Source of the DNA: Astropecten irregularis
Taxonomy: Eukaryota > Echinodermata > Asteroidea > Paxillosida > Astropectinidae
Reading direction: 5' to 3'
Length of the DNA: 64,000 nucleotides
Assembly (NCBI GenBank): GCA_963971285.1
Contig: OZ020244.1
Location: 36,642,001-36,706,000, forward strand
Part shown: piece after piece, positions 43,301 to 55,549 of the stretch
Layout: each line of letters begins with the position of its first letter
How positions within the stretch are numbered: the first letter of the stretch is position 1
Notes under the pieces: model-generated
Databases searched by the model: none
The model's input: only the letters and a program-made list of their open reading frames with translations
Told to the model about the DNA's origin: nothing
Program-made: the position numbers and the translations under genes

Positions 43301-46300
43301 AGTGTGCTGCCAACAATTTAAGATGCAACATCTTACTTGCAAAAATCTTGTTAAATTACATGCAAAATGGAAGCAAAAATCTCACTTTCACTTAGAAATT
43401 CAGGAAACACATCCATGTAACTTCAAGAAATCTGAAAAAATGTGCAGTTTTTCATGCCAAAAATCAAACTGAATCTGGTAAAATCTTACTGGTTGGCAGC
43501 GACAGGCATGGCCCTATTAATCACCCCGTATTCAACGACAAGATAAATACACACGTAGACATGTGCACACATACTGTACACATTATGTACATGTAGATAA
43601 ACATACATGTACTAGTGCATCAATGTATTTTTCACATTATAATTTTATAATAATTTTCGCAAACATTAAATGACACATGACTATTAAAAGATTTTAAAAA
43701 TTTGCATCAATAAGGGTCAACTAATCTTTCACTTCATTCTTAAAAGAATAAACAAAATGCAGCTCTTGGCAATTACAATGTACATTGTCGTGTAGTGGTA
43801 TAATATAAATTTAGCATCAGGTGACAATACCGCTTCATTTATTTTCCATTTTTAAAAATTTGGTTGAAACTGGGGGAGTGGTGTAATTCTTTTGTGATGT
43901 GAACTTAAATTTGTTGCCAATACAAGTACACTGTATTATGTATTCCATTACTGCAGCTCAGAATGTACATATGTGTACAATGTATGATGTTGACGGTAGC
44001 TTTTGATCCAAAGAGTGAATATTCAGAAATGTTGGCCAAGCCTCTGTCACTTGTGCCGTCTGACGATCGATGGATGGATGGATCATGATGTCATCCCATA
44101 CCGGTCGATCAATGATTCTCTAGCAGTCACTAGATTGAGTAGAAGGAGCAGAATAGTTGTCAGGCAGGTGTCACTGCAGTACACTAGCTTGTCGTGACAT
44201 TCACCATGTTCATAAGGCAATATTTGCTTGACCTGTCCCAGTACAATCTCCCATGAAACTGTGAAAGGTTTCGCTACAAACATAGTACTGTTCTCAGGTT
44301 GTAGCATTGCTGCGAGTATCAATAAAAAAGATCCCTGGGATATAGGCCTACTGTACATGTAGCAGTATGTGTGTGATTTCATGGCTTCTGACTACCAAAC
44401 GATGTAGGCCTACTGTAGCAGTATGTGTGTGATTTCATGGCTTCTGACTACCAAACGAACAAAGATACATGTAATTGACTATTAGGGACACCAACAACAT
44501 AGGGCTGGAAGGCTCAGTTGGTAGAGCGCCTGTATGGTATTCAGGAGGTCGCCGGTTCGAATCCCGCTCCAGTCAATTTTTCTTTGTTCGCCTTTCAATG
44601 ACAAGCATAGGAAGGTAGAAATGTCATTTACCAGAGCTCCATTTCAAGCTCATGTGCAAAGTTACCTGGGGCAGACTTCACAAAGCACTACTTAGACTGA
44701 TCTTACAAGCGTGATATCAATCCTAATTGCTACATGTAAGCAATGTGTGATGTCACAATAAAAATCTCTATAGTGATACTGGAAACTCATCTCAAGATTA
44801 ATCTTAGTGTCTTGTGAAACCGACCCCTATACACATTTCACAGCGTTTGAACGCACTTGTCTAGTATGGGGTATTTTGATCAGATTTTTATTCTTTAAAA
44901 TTCGTTCCCAATAGGTCTACTCAAAAAGCCTTGATGAGGGCATGGAAGTACATGTACATGTCGAAATAGTTTATTTCTAACTTATGATGAGGGCTAAAGA
45001 AAAAAAATAAATCAGTATAAAGAAACCATTACCTAAGTAAATCCCTGTCATCCAAAAAGTAATACATTGTACATGTTAACAATTCGTCTAAACATTCATT
45101 CCACAAATTTGGGAAAACTGCAAAGCTCTGTGAGCTGCAAAACAAAAGACAGGCTGAACTGCAGATACACTCTGAACTAAATTAATTATTTCCTTGACAT
45201 TTCAGGTTTCCACTCCCACTCCCACTACGGAAAGTTAAATTCTTTACTCCGGCTGCCATGTTTCCGGCAAGATACAGAGACTAAAATGACATCATGTACA
45301 GACACTAGACGGGCAAAGCTGGCATGTTGGCTGGATGCTGAAATAATGTACACACATCTACAAGGAAATTAGGAATACATGTAGGAATCACAGAGCAAAC
45401 TATAGGAATATATACAATATGTGTACTTCCAAGCCAAAAGCTTGTAAAAAATTGATACATTTTTTACCAAAAAGAGACTGTTAAGAAACTGGAGTATGAA
45501 CAATGTGGCATATGCTACAATTCCTACAAACCACAGTCTGCATGATATCCATAATCGCATTATAAAGCTCATACTGTACATGATGATTTTATCTGATCAA
45601 TATGGGTGATGTACATGTACAATAGTGTGCCACTATGAGTTTACAACGTGTTGGCCAATCATAATGCACAATTGTCGACAAACTGCGCATGTGGAAAGAT
45701 GCGCAGTTTGACGACAAATTGGCCAACGTGTTGCAAACTCCTGGTGGCGCTCTATTGTGAAACGCTGGTATTGTACAAGACTCAAATTGTCACGATTCTG
45801 AAGATTGCAACATAAAGTCGTCATTTACATGTACATATGTGTAGCATTGTTGTCCATATCATATCTTTAGGTACATCCCCTTTAACAGTTTACGCCATTG
45901 TAAATAAACTGAGACTGGGATCGTAAATGACACAAAGCGAGCATCAATTTGCACCTCTGTGAATCATGGCATGCCTTGAATATCAGCGTGGCAACAACAG
46001 TCTCTGAGTCTGAATTATCTCGTTCTTGACCTTGGTGCCCCCATTTAATGTCCCTATTCTCAAACACATTTGATACAATCATACATGTAGGCCTACAGTG
46101 TACATGTACAGTACATGTACATTATAATTTATACATGTATGTACATGTACCTACATGTACTGTAGATGGAAGACCCCCCACAACAAGTTTGCAAATGGCC
46201 TAGCCCCATTTGCAGTTAAATTGTACAAACCAATGATGGGCCCTCCACCGTTCCATGACTTTACTTAAATATTTTGTAATAACTCCCCGAAAACCCCATA

Positions 46301-49300
46301 CCAATGATGGCTGTCTCGACGGGCTAGAAGTAGCCTGGATGGACAACATGTGAACTACAGAGGCATGACTCTGCATGGCATCTTGCCAATCAAGTGAATA
46401 TTATTACTTTGTTTCAGTTGGCACGTGTTAGCGGTTTGTCCATTTGATGTCGTTAGAACCCAGAGAGTGCAATAGCATTTTGGGAGCTCCATGAAGGTAC
46501 AGCGATCAGTACAGTACATACTGTATGCTAATAACGTACTGCAGAGCCACAAGTCTGCATTATGAGCATTGAGTATTGAAGGCACATTGCAAACACATGT
46601 ATGCACATGTCTCTGGATGGGGCTGGACAGCAGTAAACCATTGCATTATTTCATGTTGCACTGTTTGAATGATTCCACAGGGAATTTCCCTCCATCAGTT
46701 TAGTCATCTGGAAAGAATTAGCGATGTTCATCTGCCTGTCTCTGGTTCATTTTGAAGTACTTATGAGACGTATAATGTACAATGTGTAAATTTGAATTTT
46801 GGAAGTCTGCAAAAATGTATGTTTCTACATGTCGCAGGATCTTTCTCAACATACAAAAACACTAACTATTAGATCTTGGAACCAAGTCTAGCAGACTTCC
46901 AGGTGTTGTTCTGGGTTCAATTTCACCAAACTCTTCCAAACTTAATATCAATCGTAGGACTTTTGATGCATTGAAGCCCTACAGTATGTGGGATAGGCCC
47001 GCTACGATGGTTTATCCTTCGTAACTCGAATTACGATCAATCGCAGGGCTTCATGAAATCGACCCCTAGTGTACATGTGTATGTACTTCACCCTCCACAA
47101 ACAAGATAAACACGTACTATTAGGCCTACATGTACACGTATAATAGCCTACTCCTCCCATGAAGAGAATTTATCTTTACCGGTATGTGCTGCGAATATTC
47201 TGTGAGTTACTGTACAGTGTACATGGTATACGTCGTTTATACATTATCAAATACCCAGTACCAGTGTATGTACGTTTACACTTATAGGCCTACATGTACA
47301 TGTCAGTGTATGCCCAGTTTTGTTTTGTAACAGAACTGGCACAGCATGTCAGCACTGTACATGTAGCTAACAGGAGGTCCATGGATGGTTTGAAACCTGC
47401 CACAGGAAACCTGCGAATCTTCTCTAACTCATCCACCCCCACATAACCCAACACCCTTCTCAACCTTACCCAATATGCAAAAATCAAGATCACTACACGT
47501 ACGCATACCCTCTGTACAGTATGTACATTGCACATGTGTACATCATTGAAGAAAAGTGCAGTGCCATTTAATTGATTCTCACATGGTTTCACAGTCATCT
47601 CACATTAACCAGAGTACAAGCCTAGAACCGTGTTCGTCAAGATCTAATAAATGAGACAATATTTATACATTATCCGCTAATCATCCACCATTTTGCAGAT
47701 TAAATTCTTGGGTTTCCCTCCGGAGGGAACATTTTTTATCCCCTCGTTTGGACGGGCTAATAAGTAATAACTGGTCTTAATGGAAAACACCCGGGAATTA
47801 ATGGGAATTTCGCTGCCTTCAAATGAACATTACCGACTGAAGCAGACCATATGTAATTCATGATAACCTTTCTCATTTCCTTTTACCAAGTCACGCAAGT
47901 TGACTGATTAAATGTTATTTAACAGCTTTTTTTTTAGGTTTTAGGTCTGCTTGTATTTTGATGCATACATGTATCTCAGCAAAGTGACTAATCATAACAC
48001 ACTGATTACAAAATATCATGTACATATGTGTACACGTACAGTAAAAATGTGCACGGATGTGTGTACAGGTACATGTACCTGTACATATCAAATGTACATG
48101 TGTACACTGTACATTTGTATGATCACAAATTCAAAATTACTGTACATCATTTGACTGTTTGATAATCATAAAGGCCTACATGTACATTTAATCTCATTAC
48201 AACTGTATGTACAATATACATGTACATGTACAGTGTATGTAAATTCTCTTATTATACACGTAGTAATTAGCATTTTGACATCTCAAAAGTAACATGAAAA
48301 ACCTGAGCATACAGCAGGTGCATGCAGAATCCATAATTTTTGGTGGTTGGGATAATCTGACACGTGTACATTGTAAACTTACAAACTTTATTTTATAGTG
48401 TACATGAACTCATGACGTGATGTAAATTACATGTATGTTACTGTATGTATGTACATGTGTACATGTACATTGCATGTGTGACATGTAGGCCCTATGTATT
48501 GTACACGTGTAAACGGCAATGCATAGTGTACAGTGCCTACATGTACATTTCACGAGCATCTTGGACTTCATTCATGTCATGCTTACAGTCATGACAGTGA
48601 GTATGGTCATGTGTACTGCATAACTTAACTTTTAATGTGTCTTTTATTCATAATTTTAAATAGATTTTGTTTAATAAGAAGACAGAGGTATTGGAATTGA
48701 AGGCCCTCGGGTCACAGTTTTTAAGTAAACTTTTTTAAGTCCTGGCATATGCCTCTGTCTTTTGTTTATTGTTCCTGTCTTTTAAACTACTGTAAATTTT
48801 TGTTGTTTCTATGTACTTTGTTTTTATGCCGAATAAATAATAATAATAATAATAATATCATGTACATGTGGCTGGTGCCAATGTTTTCTTGACAATTAGC
48901 CTAGATACTTACTGTAAACCTGAGATTGTATTCCGGACAAGCCCTCCCTAATGCACACTCATCCTACATGTACAATATGTACAAACAAATATACATCGGG
49001 TATGTATCGTGTACAGTACCATTTCCACAAGCCTACATGACATGCACAATTTATATACCGTATCTCGACCACAATTTCTGGGCGTACATGTAAATCTGAC
49101 GAGACCAGTGTGCAGACAGATCTAGTGTCTAAATGGTCCCCTGTTGACCCAATTATGGATTCTACATGCACCTGCTGTAATGTATGCTCAGGATTTTCAT
49201 GTTACCATGGTTACTTTCGAGATGTCAAAATGATAAGAGAATTTACACGTGTATATGCATGCAAATCAAAACCTGATTAGGTTTATCCTATTAGTACCTG

Positions 49301-52300
49301 ATTAACCACATAAATTACATGTGTACCACCGTTAACCACTTCTGTTTCTTCCTGTGGTAAGTGTGGTATCCTGAATACCACACTTTTAACAGTGTGGTTT
49401 CTGTGACGTAATGTATGGTTTATGATTCCGTTCTGTGGAGACTGTGGTAATGTGTGGTAAGCATCTCTTGTCTTGTGTGGTAGCTTAATGTCTTATAAAG
49501 TGTAAGTTTTGTTAGGGTTAATAATCTTTAAATGTTAACTGGAGAAAGGTATTTTCTCTATGAACACCAAGATGAATAGTTACACATGTACATGTAGAAA
49601 ATCCATTGTACTCACTACTATATACTGTATACAACACAGTTTATTACATGTGCTTACATGTTCATCACTACATCATGTACATTGTCCCAACCTGATGCAG
49701 TAAAGACCCAATACAGGCATACATGTACAATTTATAAATATATTCAGAAGAAAAAAAAGGGGAAAACATGAGATAAATTAGTATTATCTATCCATGGACA
49801 ATTCCTAGAATTACATTTTCTAACTATATTTTCTTTTTTCTATTTTCTTTACAATTCAGTCAGTTTCCCTTACAGTGGTTATTTGATGATGATATTTTCT
49901 TTTCCCTTGAACTTGTTTCTTTAGTCAACAATCAACAGAAATTTGTTGTGAATAACAACAAATCACCCCTTTTCAAATTAAACAACATTGGACACTGTGA
50001 AGTGTGAATAAAAACAATCAATCAAGTATGGACCAAAAAAAGCAAATCATAAAACGTGTGAACCTACAACAAAATATGATACCAAGACCCTACAGTTTAT
50101 CATGTTTATGATGAAATAAACTTGAGCAGTATAAATAATTACAATATCAGCAGACAACCGGTTTGTGCTGGGTACCAGCACACGTGTGGAGGCTTCTGAA
50201 GGCTTGAAGTTGAAGGCTTCTGAAGAGTTTGTTTAGCCACATTGTGGAAACATTTGTGCAACGTACAGAACAAACTGTCTGTGTGCAACTGGCAGGGTTT
50301 GAGCAATGCCAAGGACATGAAGGATGGGATGACATTCTAAACCGATACAAAGGGCTTTCTGAATTTCTGAAATTTAAGGAGTAGGCTGCAGAAACTGTCA
50401 ACATGCTGCCGAAGCTGCAATTCAACATCATCAATGTTCAATATCACTGTCATGACTGTGGGGATACATCCTAGACACAAGTTACAACACAAAGTGCTGA
50501 CCTACTCTACAATGTACGTGTTCCAGTTATAAACTGCACCACAGTACCAACTACCATGGTACATGTACATGTAGGTCTACATGTAAAGAGAGATGTGCCT
50601 TCTTCTCCTTGGATGTTGGTGTCCCTAGTCTGATGTTCATCGGTCCAAAGATTCTAAAGGTATGTGTACAGCGTAATTCATTGTTGAATACTTTCAACAA
50701 CTTACATATGTACAGTTAGCTGCAGTAACTGTAGCCCAATATTACTCCTGACGTTGTTGTCGTATATAGGGCTACAGGAAGATATATATGGAAATCACCT
50801 GGTGAGAATTCCCCACCCCTAAAATGACTGTTATTCAGTGATCTGTGGCATAATGACTCACCATGGTGTTCCTGATGTCGTGAAGAAGCATTCAGAAGAA
50901 ACAAAATTCAATTCCCATTTCGGATTTCAACAAAACGAGCAATTTTCGGCCCAAATCTCAGTACATACAGAAATGACTCGAGAATTATGCACGTGTAGAT
51001 CAGTGGAGTAGACTGGTGCCGTTTGCTCCATTGCACGTAAATGGAATGTAGACTGGACAGGATACTAGGGTAGAGTTAAATTCTTATGTATTTCCTTATA
51101 TTATTTCTCAAAGCACTATGGGAGATTTGACTCAGAATCCAAGTCATTTTTGTATGTACTGAGATTTGGGCCGAAAATTGCTCGTTTTGTTGAAATCCGA
51201 AATGGGAATTGAATTTTGTTTCTTCTGAATGCTTCTTCACGACATCAGGAACACCAGGGTGAGTCATTATGCCACAGATCGCTGAATAACAGTCATTTTA
51301 GGGGTGGGGAATTCTCACCAGGTGATTTCCATATCTTCCTGTAGCCCTATATACGACAACAATGTCAGGAGTAATATTGGGCTACAGTTACTGCAGCTAA
51401 TGTACAGTGTACATCATGTACAAGTATTGGTTTTAAAAACAGGTCTTTACCTTTGCCCTCAAAAATCAAAGCCCTGCCCTCTTTCCACAAATTTAACCTT
51501 GCTAATAATATTGAAGAGGACACCACAAACGTATATTTAAGCAAGTCTCTTTACAAAACATTGTTATTATTCCCTTTATAGTACCTGTTTTATATTAGTA
51601 AACCATTAGCCTTAGGCCTACCAAATTTTAAAAGTAAATACGGGCGTTCACTTGGCTTGGGCGGTATTCAATTTTCAAGTAGTCGGTATACCATGAGAAA
51701 AATACCGCGGTATTCGGTATTACCGTGGACTATTTTGGACAGGGCTATTACGTCATCAAAAAAAGTTGTGCATGACTGTAAATAAACAGGTGCGTGGTTC
51801 CGAGTATTCTGAATTTCCGACCGGTGTATTTCCCTCTGATTGCGTCAATTTGTTCCGTCACAAATAAAGACTTACTTTTTGATGTTTCTTATCCAGTATT
51901 TCCTTATATTCCAAGGGTTTCCTGTGTATATTTTGTGACAGTTGTCTCTTGTTCTTTATGGTAATTCATGATGTACATGTAGGGGCTATAATTATTCTTC
52001 GTTTGTTGTTTTTGCCAGACCACCGCGTGCAGCATCGTAAACATGATAAAATTTCCCATCGAATAACACACGCACCCCCACTTCCGGGAACACACAACTC
52101 ACACCGATCTCATGCACACAATCATTGGTACCCGTCAGCCACGTGTAGTGCACTAACCAAGTGACAATACAGTAAATGTTACCAGCGCCTCTCCCTCTCC
52201 TTGGGCCATACCATTAGCTATACAAGGGGTGCTGACTGCGGAGTTACAAACACGTGTTGTGTTCTTTCTCAAACATGTGTAAATATGGGTTTACGTTGCT

Positions 52301-53303
52301 TATAGTAGAAGGGTCTGACATTGTTTAAATCCCTAAGGGATCTTTTTGTCAAAGCTACTTCTAAGTCTTCGTTTTGTATCTGAATTTACAAAACAATGAT
52401 TCCCTTTGCAATTACGGTAATGGTAATGCCTACTGGTGATCGTGTTGTGGTCAGCACCAGCACCAAAGTATAGTTTTGTACTGTCAGATGTAATGGGATC
52501 GGGAAACCACAGTCGGGAAAACATCGAGAGAGGCCCAGAATGATTGGCAAGTCTGGCTGTTAAAAGAATCATGTTTCACAACACATTTACTTCACCAGTA
52601 CGTCTTATCATGGTCTTATCTTATATTCAGATAAGGATTTTCCCCTTGTAATTTTGTCTTTGTGTTCACGATCGGCACTATGTAATTATGGCAATGACTA
52701 AAAATGTATGTGGTCACACAAGATTGGATTGATGATCGCGGTATCGGAACTGAAAACCGAGTTGGTCGGTATTTCGGTATTTTGAAAACACCACTCGGTG
52801 TTGTTCGGTATTAAAAAAATACCGTAACTACTCGGTATTACCGTGAAACCGCCCAAGCCTAGCGTTCACATTCATATACATTTACTTACATGTAGTCCAC
52901 TCTGCCCCTCTGGTTAGTCTGGTATCCATCTTCTACAGTAAAGTAATTCACCTAAATACGACTCTTCATCTGTTGGGTCTGTGTACGAGACTAACCACCA
53001 CTCACCAAAGCACTAACGCGCGTTAATCAACACGAATGCCAAGACCCAAGTTAAACTGCAATTAATGAATTATTCAATTGAACATAGGCCTACAAGAATA
53101 CTCCCAAATTAGTAATTTCATTTGACATCACCAAGAATCAAAATATACCTTTTCCTCGAGCGAACGAATGGATTAATCTTCATTTGGCCGACAGCTACAC
53201 ACTGTTCATCAACATCACCCCGTCCATTCTTGCTACCTCCATAGAAATAGTTGGAGATGGGCGAAGCGATCGTATGCACAAGCGACGAACTCTTACCACC
53301 CAT
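40277..53303 (-). CDS. TUSC2: TUSC2 (FUS1) homologue, complete three-exon gene
   Basis: TUSC2 is a small, N-myristoylated, mitochondria-linked protein involved in calcium handling and known as a tumour suppressor in mammals. Exons 53303-53149, 42053-41933 and 40342-40277 join in phase to 342 nt, 113 aa (human 110). The start MGGKSSSLVHTIASPISNYF fits the myristoylation pattern MGxxxS. Exon 1 ends KINPFVRSRK, matching human VPPFVFTRRG. Exon 2 is EYYDEDGHLAHEFYVEIPGS to RIYTNLKPQ, matching human MFYDEDGDLAHEFYEETIVT and HKNLIPQ. Exon 3 is GEITLDPPRLRPELPVVMCQ V then stop, aligning without gaps to the 21-residue human end. The second half is more diverged than the YDEDG core. Intron 1 is about 11 kb. 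Confidence 0.93.
41933..42053 (-). CDS. TUSC2: TUSC2 exon 2
   Basis: Acceptor GTTTGATACAG|T, donor CCACAG|GTGAGA. It encodes SEYYDEDGHLAHEFYVEIPG then SKRRKMKAGMMRIYTNLKPQ. The YDEDGxLAHEFY motif is diagnostic. Confidence 0.95.
42139..42527 (-). mobile_element. TTAA-1 MITE copy in TUSC2 intron 1
   Basis: TTAA at 42139-42142 and 42524-42527; ends AGGTATTATCATACTTTGG and CCAAAGTATGATACTACCT. Its left border lies about 85 bp upstream of the TUSC2 exon 2 acceptor. Confidence 0.92.
44343..44458 (+). repeat. Tandem duplication of SINE-1 leader
   Basis: AGCAGTATGTGTGTGATTTC followed by ATGGCTTCTGACTACCAAAC occurs twice, about 59 bp apart, just before the SINE-1 head. Confidence 0.85.
44368..44607 (+). 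mobile_element. tRNA-derived SINE-1 copy (best preserved)
   Basis: Plus-strand head AAGGCTCAGTTGGTAGAGCG, then CCTGTATGGTATTCAGGAGG and TCGCCGGTTCGAATCCCGCT. The anticodon loop region lacks the invariant T33 and the stem has a mismatch, so it is not a functional tRNA. Confidence 0.88.
44668..44828 (+). mobile_element. Diverged GTCG-MITE-like element
   Basis: GGGGCAGACTTCACAAAGCA ... GTCTTGTGAAACCGACCCC, with internal inverted AGACTGATCTTA / AAGATTAATCTTAG. A separate subgroup from the other GTCG copies. Confidence 0.65.
46912..47066 (+). mobile_element. GTCG-MITE copy
   Basis: GGGTTCAATTTCACCAAACT ... AGGGCTTCATGAAATCGACC, with GTTTATCCTTCGTAACTCGA inside. Confidence 0.85.
48640..48858 (+). 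mobile_element. Possible non-LTR retroelement 3' end
   Basis: TTGTTTATTGTTCCTGTC and TTTTTATGCCGAATAAATAA precede a short TAA array, a shape common at LINE 3' tails. No reverse-transcriptase coding is present in the window, so this is tentative. Confidence 0.4.
49305..49520. mobile_element. Telomere-like foldback element, degraded copy
   Basis: GTTAACCACTTCTGTTTCTT, TGTGGTAAGTGTGGTATCC, GAGACTGTGGTAATGTGTGG match the element at 12597; the right end retains GTTAGGGTTAA. Confidence 0.7.
50716..51400. mobile_element. Long foldback element with 7-bp target duplication
   Basis: Arms of about 260 bp (50716-50978 and 51142-51400) are near-perfect inverted copies around a roughly 163-bp unique centre. 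The ends are TTAGCTGCAGTAACTGTAGC and its complement. TGTACAG directly flanks both sides (50709-50715, 51401-51407). The arms contain no recognised domain. Lies in TUSC2 intron 1. Confidence 0.88.
51652..52861. mobile_element. hAT-like non-autonomous DNA transposon
   Basis: Ends TTGGCTTGGGCGGTATTCA and ACCGTGAAACCGCCCAAGCC TA are inverted repeats, with subterminal CGGTATT/AATACCG repeats. An exact 8-bp duplication GCGTTCAC flanks it (51644-51651, 52862-52869), as expected of hAT. About 1.2 kb, no transposase frame. Confidence 0.88.
53149..53303 (-). CDS. TUSC2: TUSC2 exon 1
   Basis: ATG at 53303-53301 (GAGTAATGGGTGGTAAGAG). Donor GAAAAG|GTATAT, phase 2. It encodes MGGKSSSLVHTIASPISNYF to INPFVRSRK. 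An in-frame ATG 11 codons upstream (MRGQSCREDGV) would bury the myristoylation glycine, so the MGGKSS start is preferred. Confidence 0.85.
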
Positions 53304-53339
53304 TACTCCGTCTTCTCGGCAAGACTGTCCCCTCAATTA

Positions 53340-53490
53340 GACTGAATCTATTCCAGAGAACCCCAGTTCACTCAAGGTGTACAAATACTGGCTGGTGTGA
53401 CGATGAAAAATGTCAATTTAAGCTTCGTTTTCGTCAGTCAAGTGAATTTTCCATTTTTACACCATGGCAGCGGCCATCTTGATTTGTTTG
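53340..53490 (-). promoter_or_regulatory. Likely TUSC2 promoter with YY1-type site
   Basis: CAGCGGCCATCTTGAT at about 53467-53483, about 170 bp upstream of the TUSC2 start codon, matches the CAAGATGGCCGC-type YY1 consensus on the minus strand. Such sites often mark TATA-less promoters. Inferred from sequence only. Confidence 0.4.
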
Positions 53491-54115
53491 TATGTTCGGC
53501 TATTTAAATTTCATTACTCTTATAAGTATCGTCACGCAACTGTAAAAAAAAAACATCATTATCAAATAATTATTATCGTTCGCTCTGCATTTGGTTGTTT
53601 ACGTATCATCCATAATGATAATGGTGTAAAAATGTATGTTTTTGATCCTTTTGTTTCGTTTTGGTTTGAGGTTTTGTATTTTTCTCCAGTAAATGGGGTG
53701 ATTGCTCACGTATGAGGGCGCTGTTCATGTCAAATTACTTTTTTTTTTTTCAAGTTTCAAGATGCACCGCACTTAGGGGAGACATGTAAAACTAAAAGGG
53801 AGAAAGAGAAACCCCGTTTTAACTAGAAGTCTCCCCGTTTAAGTGCTTAATATTAATGGTGAATCTCAATATTTAAACAAATTTCAGTTTGATAGGTCAG
53901 CTCACAACAAACTTTGCTAATTAGACCTTGTCTCCAGGGAAAAAAACCCCACAAAACACCCACAAGACGACAAGCATCATCAACAACAAAACCAAGAAAA
54001 AGTTCCACAATGCCATGTCATGGTTATAATTAACCATTGTCATTACAAAAAATTACTGAGTTGTGGGTATGCCAAAATAGTGAAGCGCCTACTGGCATAA
54101 TTATGTTTCCCATGA

Positions 54116-54150
54116 GGGGGGTTGGGGTGAGGGGGGGGGGGGGGGGGGGA
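54116..54150 (+). repeat. Poly-G tract
   Basis: GGGGGG TTGGGGTGAGGGG and then about 18 G in a row: potential quadruplex. Length may be inexact in assembly. Confidence 0.8.
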
Positions 54151-54439
54151 TTGCGGCGTGGTAATTAAGTGCTTCAATTACAATTGCAGCATTTTAATGG
54201 TCGTGACTGATGCATTTCGGGACGACCAAAGCTAGCACTTCAACAGGTCACGTCGGGCCTGACGTGAACTCCCCAACTAATTTTTTCACCGGCCCTCGAG
54301 TTTTTCTTTTCCTTTTGAGTCTCTCTACGTTGTATTCTTTGGCTGAAGGAAAAGGGGGCGTACGCCCCACGCCCCCTGGACCCGCCACTGGGATTTGGGG
54401 TATAATATGAATATCATATAAGTGAATAAATTATCGATA

Positions 54440-55530
54440 TAGATTCATCCGACTTGATGAAAAAGTTGATTGGATTAAAGGATTAACAGATGAATAATAG
54501 TGAACGTAATGAAAAGATCAAAGGATGAATTAAACGGATAAATGGATAAACCAATGAATATGGACAAATTTTTTAAAAGTTGGAAAGCAAAATAGATGTT
54601 AAATGGTGAACAGTTGGATAAATAGATAGAAACATGAATAGTTGAATAAAGGATTAATGGATTGAAATATTGAGTGCGTTCGTTTAGCATCCAAGGGGCA
54701 GCAATGACCTGGGAATGCTCGTGTACTAACTGCATACAACAAGCGAGAGGGCGGACAAGGAATTGACTGGTGTCGACTTGTGGAAGCTAAACGAACGCTC
54801 CCATAGCCGAATGGATGAATAATGAGTAGATTCATAATTAAATTGAAAAGAAAGATGAATACACACAATTATTGATGAATATATTTTATGAATATTTGAA
54901 TAGATGATTCAACTTCCGAACAGAATAACATAGAAAATCCTAAATAGATGACGAATGCAGGATAAAATAAATCGATAAAATGATTTTTAGAGATGATTAA
55001 ATAATTAGAATAAAGTAAAATTAGAAGTAAATTAAAGTTTAAATGAATAGATGAATAGATGAATAGGTGAATGAATAGATAGATAGATGAATAGATAAAT
55101 AGATGAATAGATGAATAGATGAATAGATGAATAGATGAATAGATGAATAGATGAATAGAAAAAAAGATGAATAGATGAATACTCTAAATAGACGAATAGA
55201 TGATTACATTAATTATATAGATGAATAGATGAATAGACGAATAGATGAAAAGGTGAATAGATAGATAGATGAATAGATGAATAGATGAATAGATGAATAG
55301 ATGAATAGATGAATAGATGAATATAATAGATGAATACTTAAATAGACGAATAGATGATTACATTAATTATATAGATGAAAAGATTTATAGAATGATGAAC
55401 TTAAAAGGAATAGGTGAATATTTTTAGCTAAATAGTTGAATAGATGAATAAAAATAGATGGATAAAGATGAATAGATAATATGATTACATGACTAGATGA
55501 TTAAATAAATAAAGATAGTGAGTCGTAGGG
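54440..55530. repeat. GATGAATA 8-bp tandem arrays
   Basis: Degenerate GATGAATA-like units from 54440, becoming regular at 55040-55160 and 55250-55325. The block ACTCTAAATAGACGAATAGA-to-ATTAATTATATAGATG recurs (about 55180 and 55335), showing a larger duplicated unit. Open frames here are repeat products. Confidence 0.85.
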
Positions 55531-55549
55531 AAGGGTACATTTAACATTA

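Larger units (their letters stand above)
43500..50720. repeat. TACATGTA/TGTACA-rich tract
   Basis: Overlapping TACATGTACATGTA and TGTACA motifs recur at very high density, especially 46080-46160, 47040-47300, 47960-48240 and 48360-48560, without forming one clean tandem array. They give many self-complementary stretches in TUSC2 intron 1. Confidence 0.7.

Noticed and set aside
50147-50434. 95-codon Cys/Ser-rich minus frame
   Set aside because: No domain; the cysteine pattern does not fit a known module and there is no exon context.
54475-54868. 86- and 89-codon frames rich in Ile/Phe/Ser
   Set aside because: They are the reverse of degenerate GATGAATA arrays.
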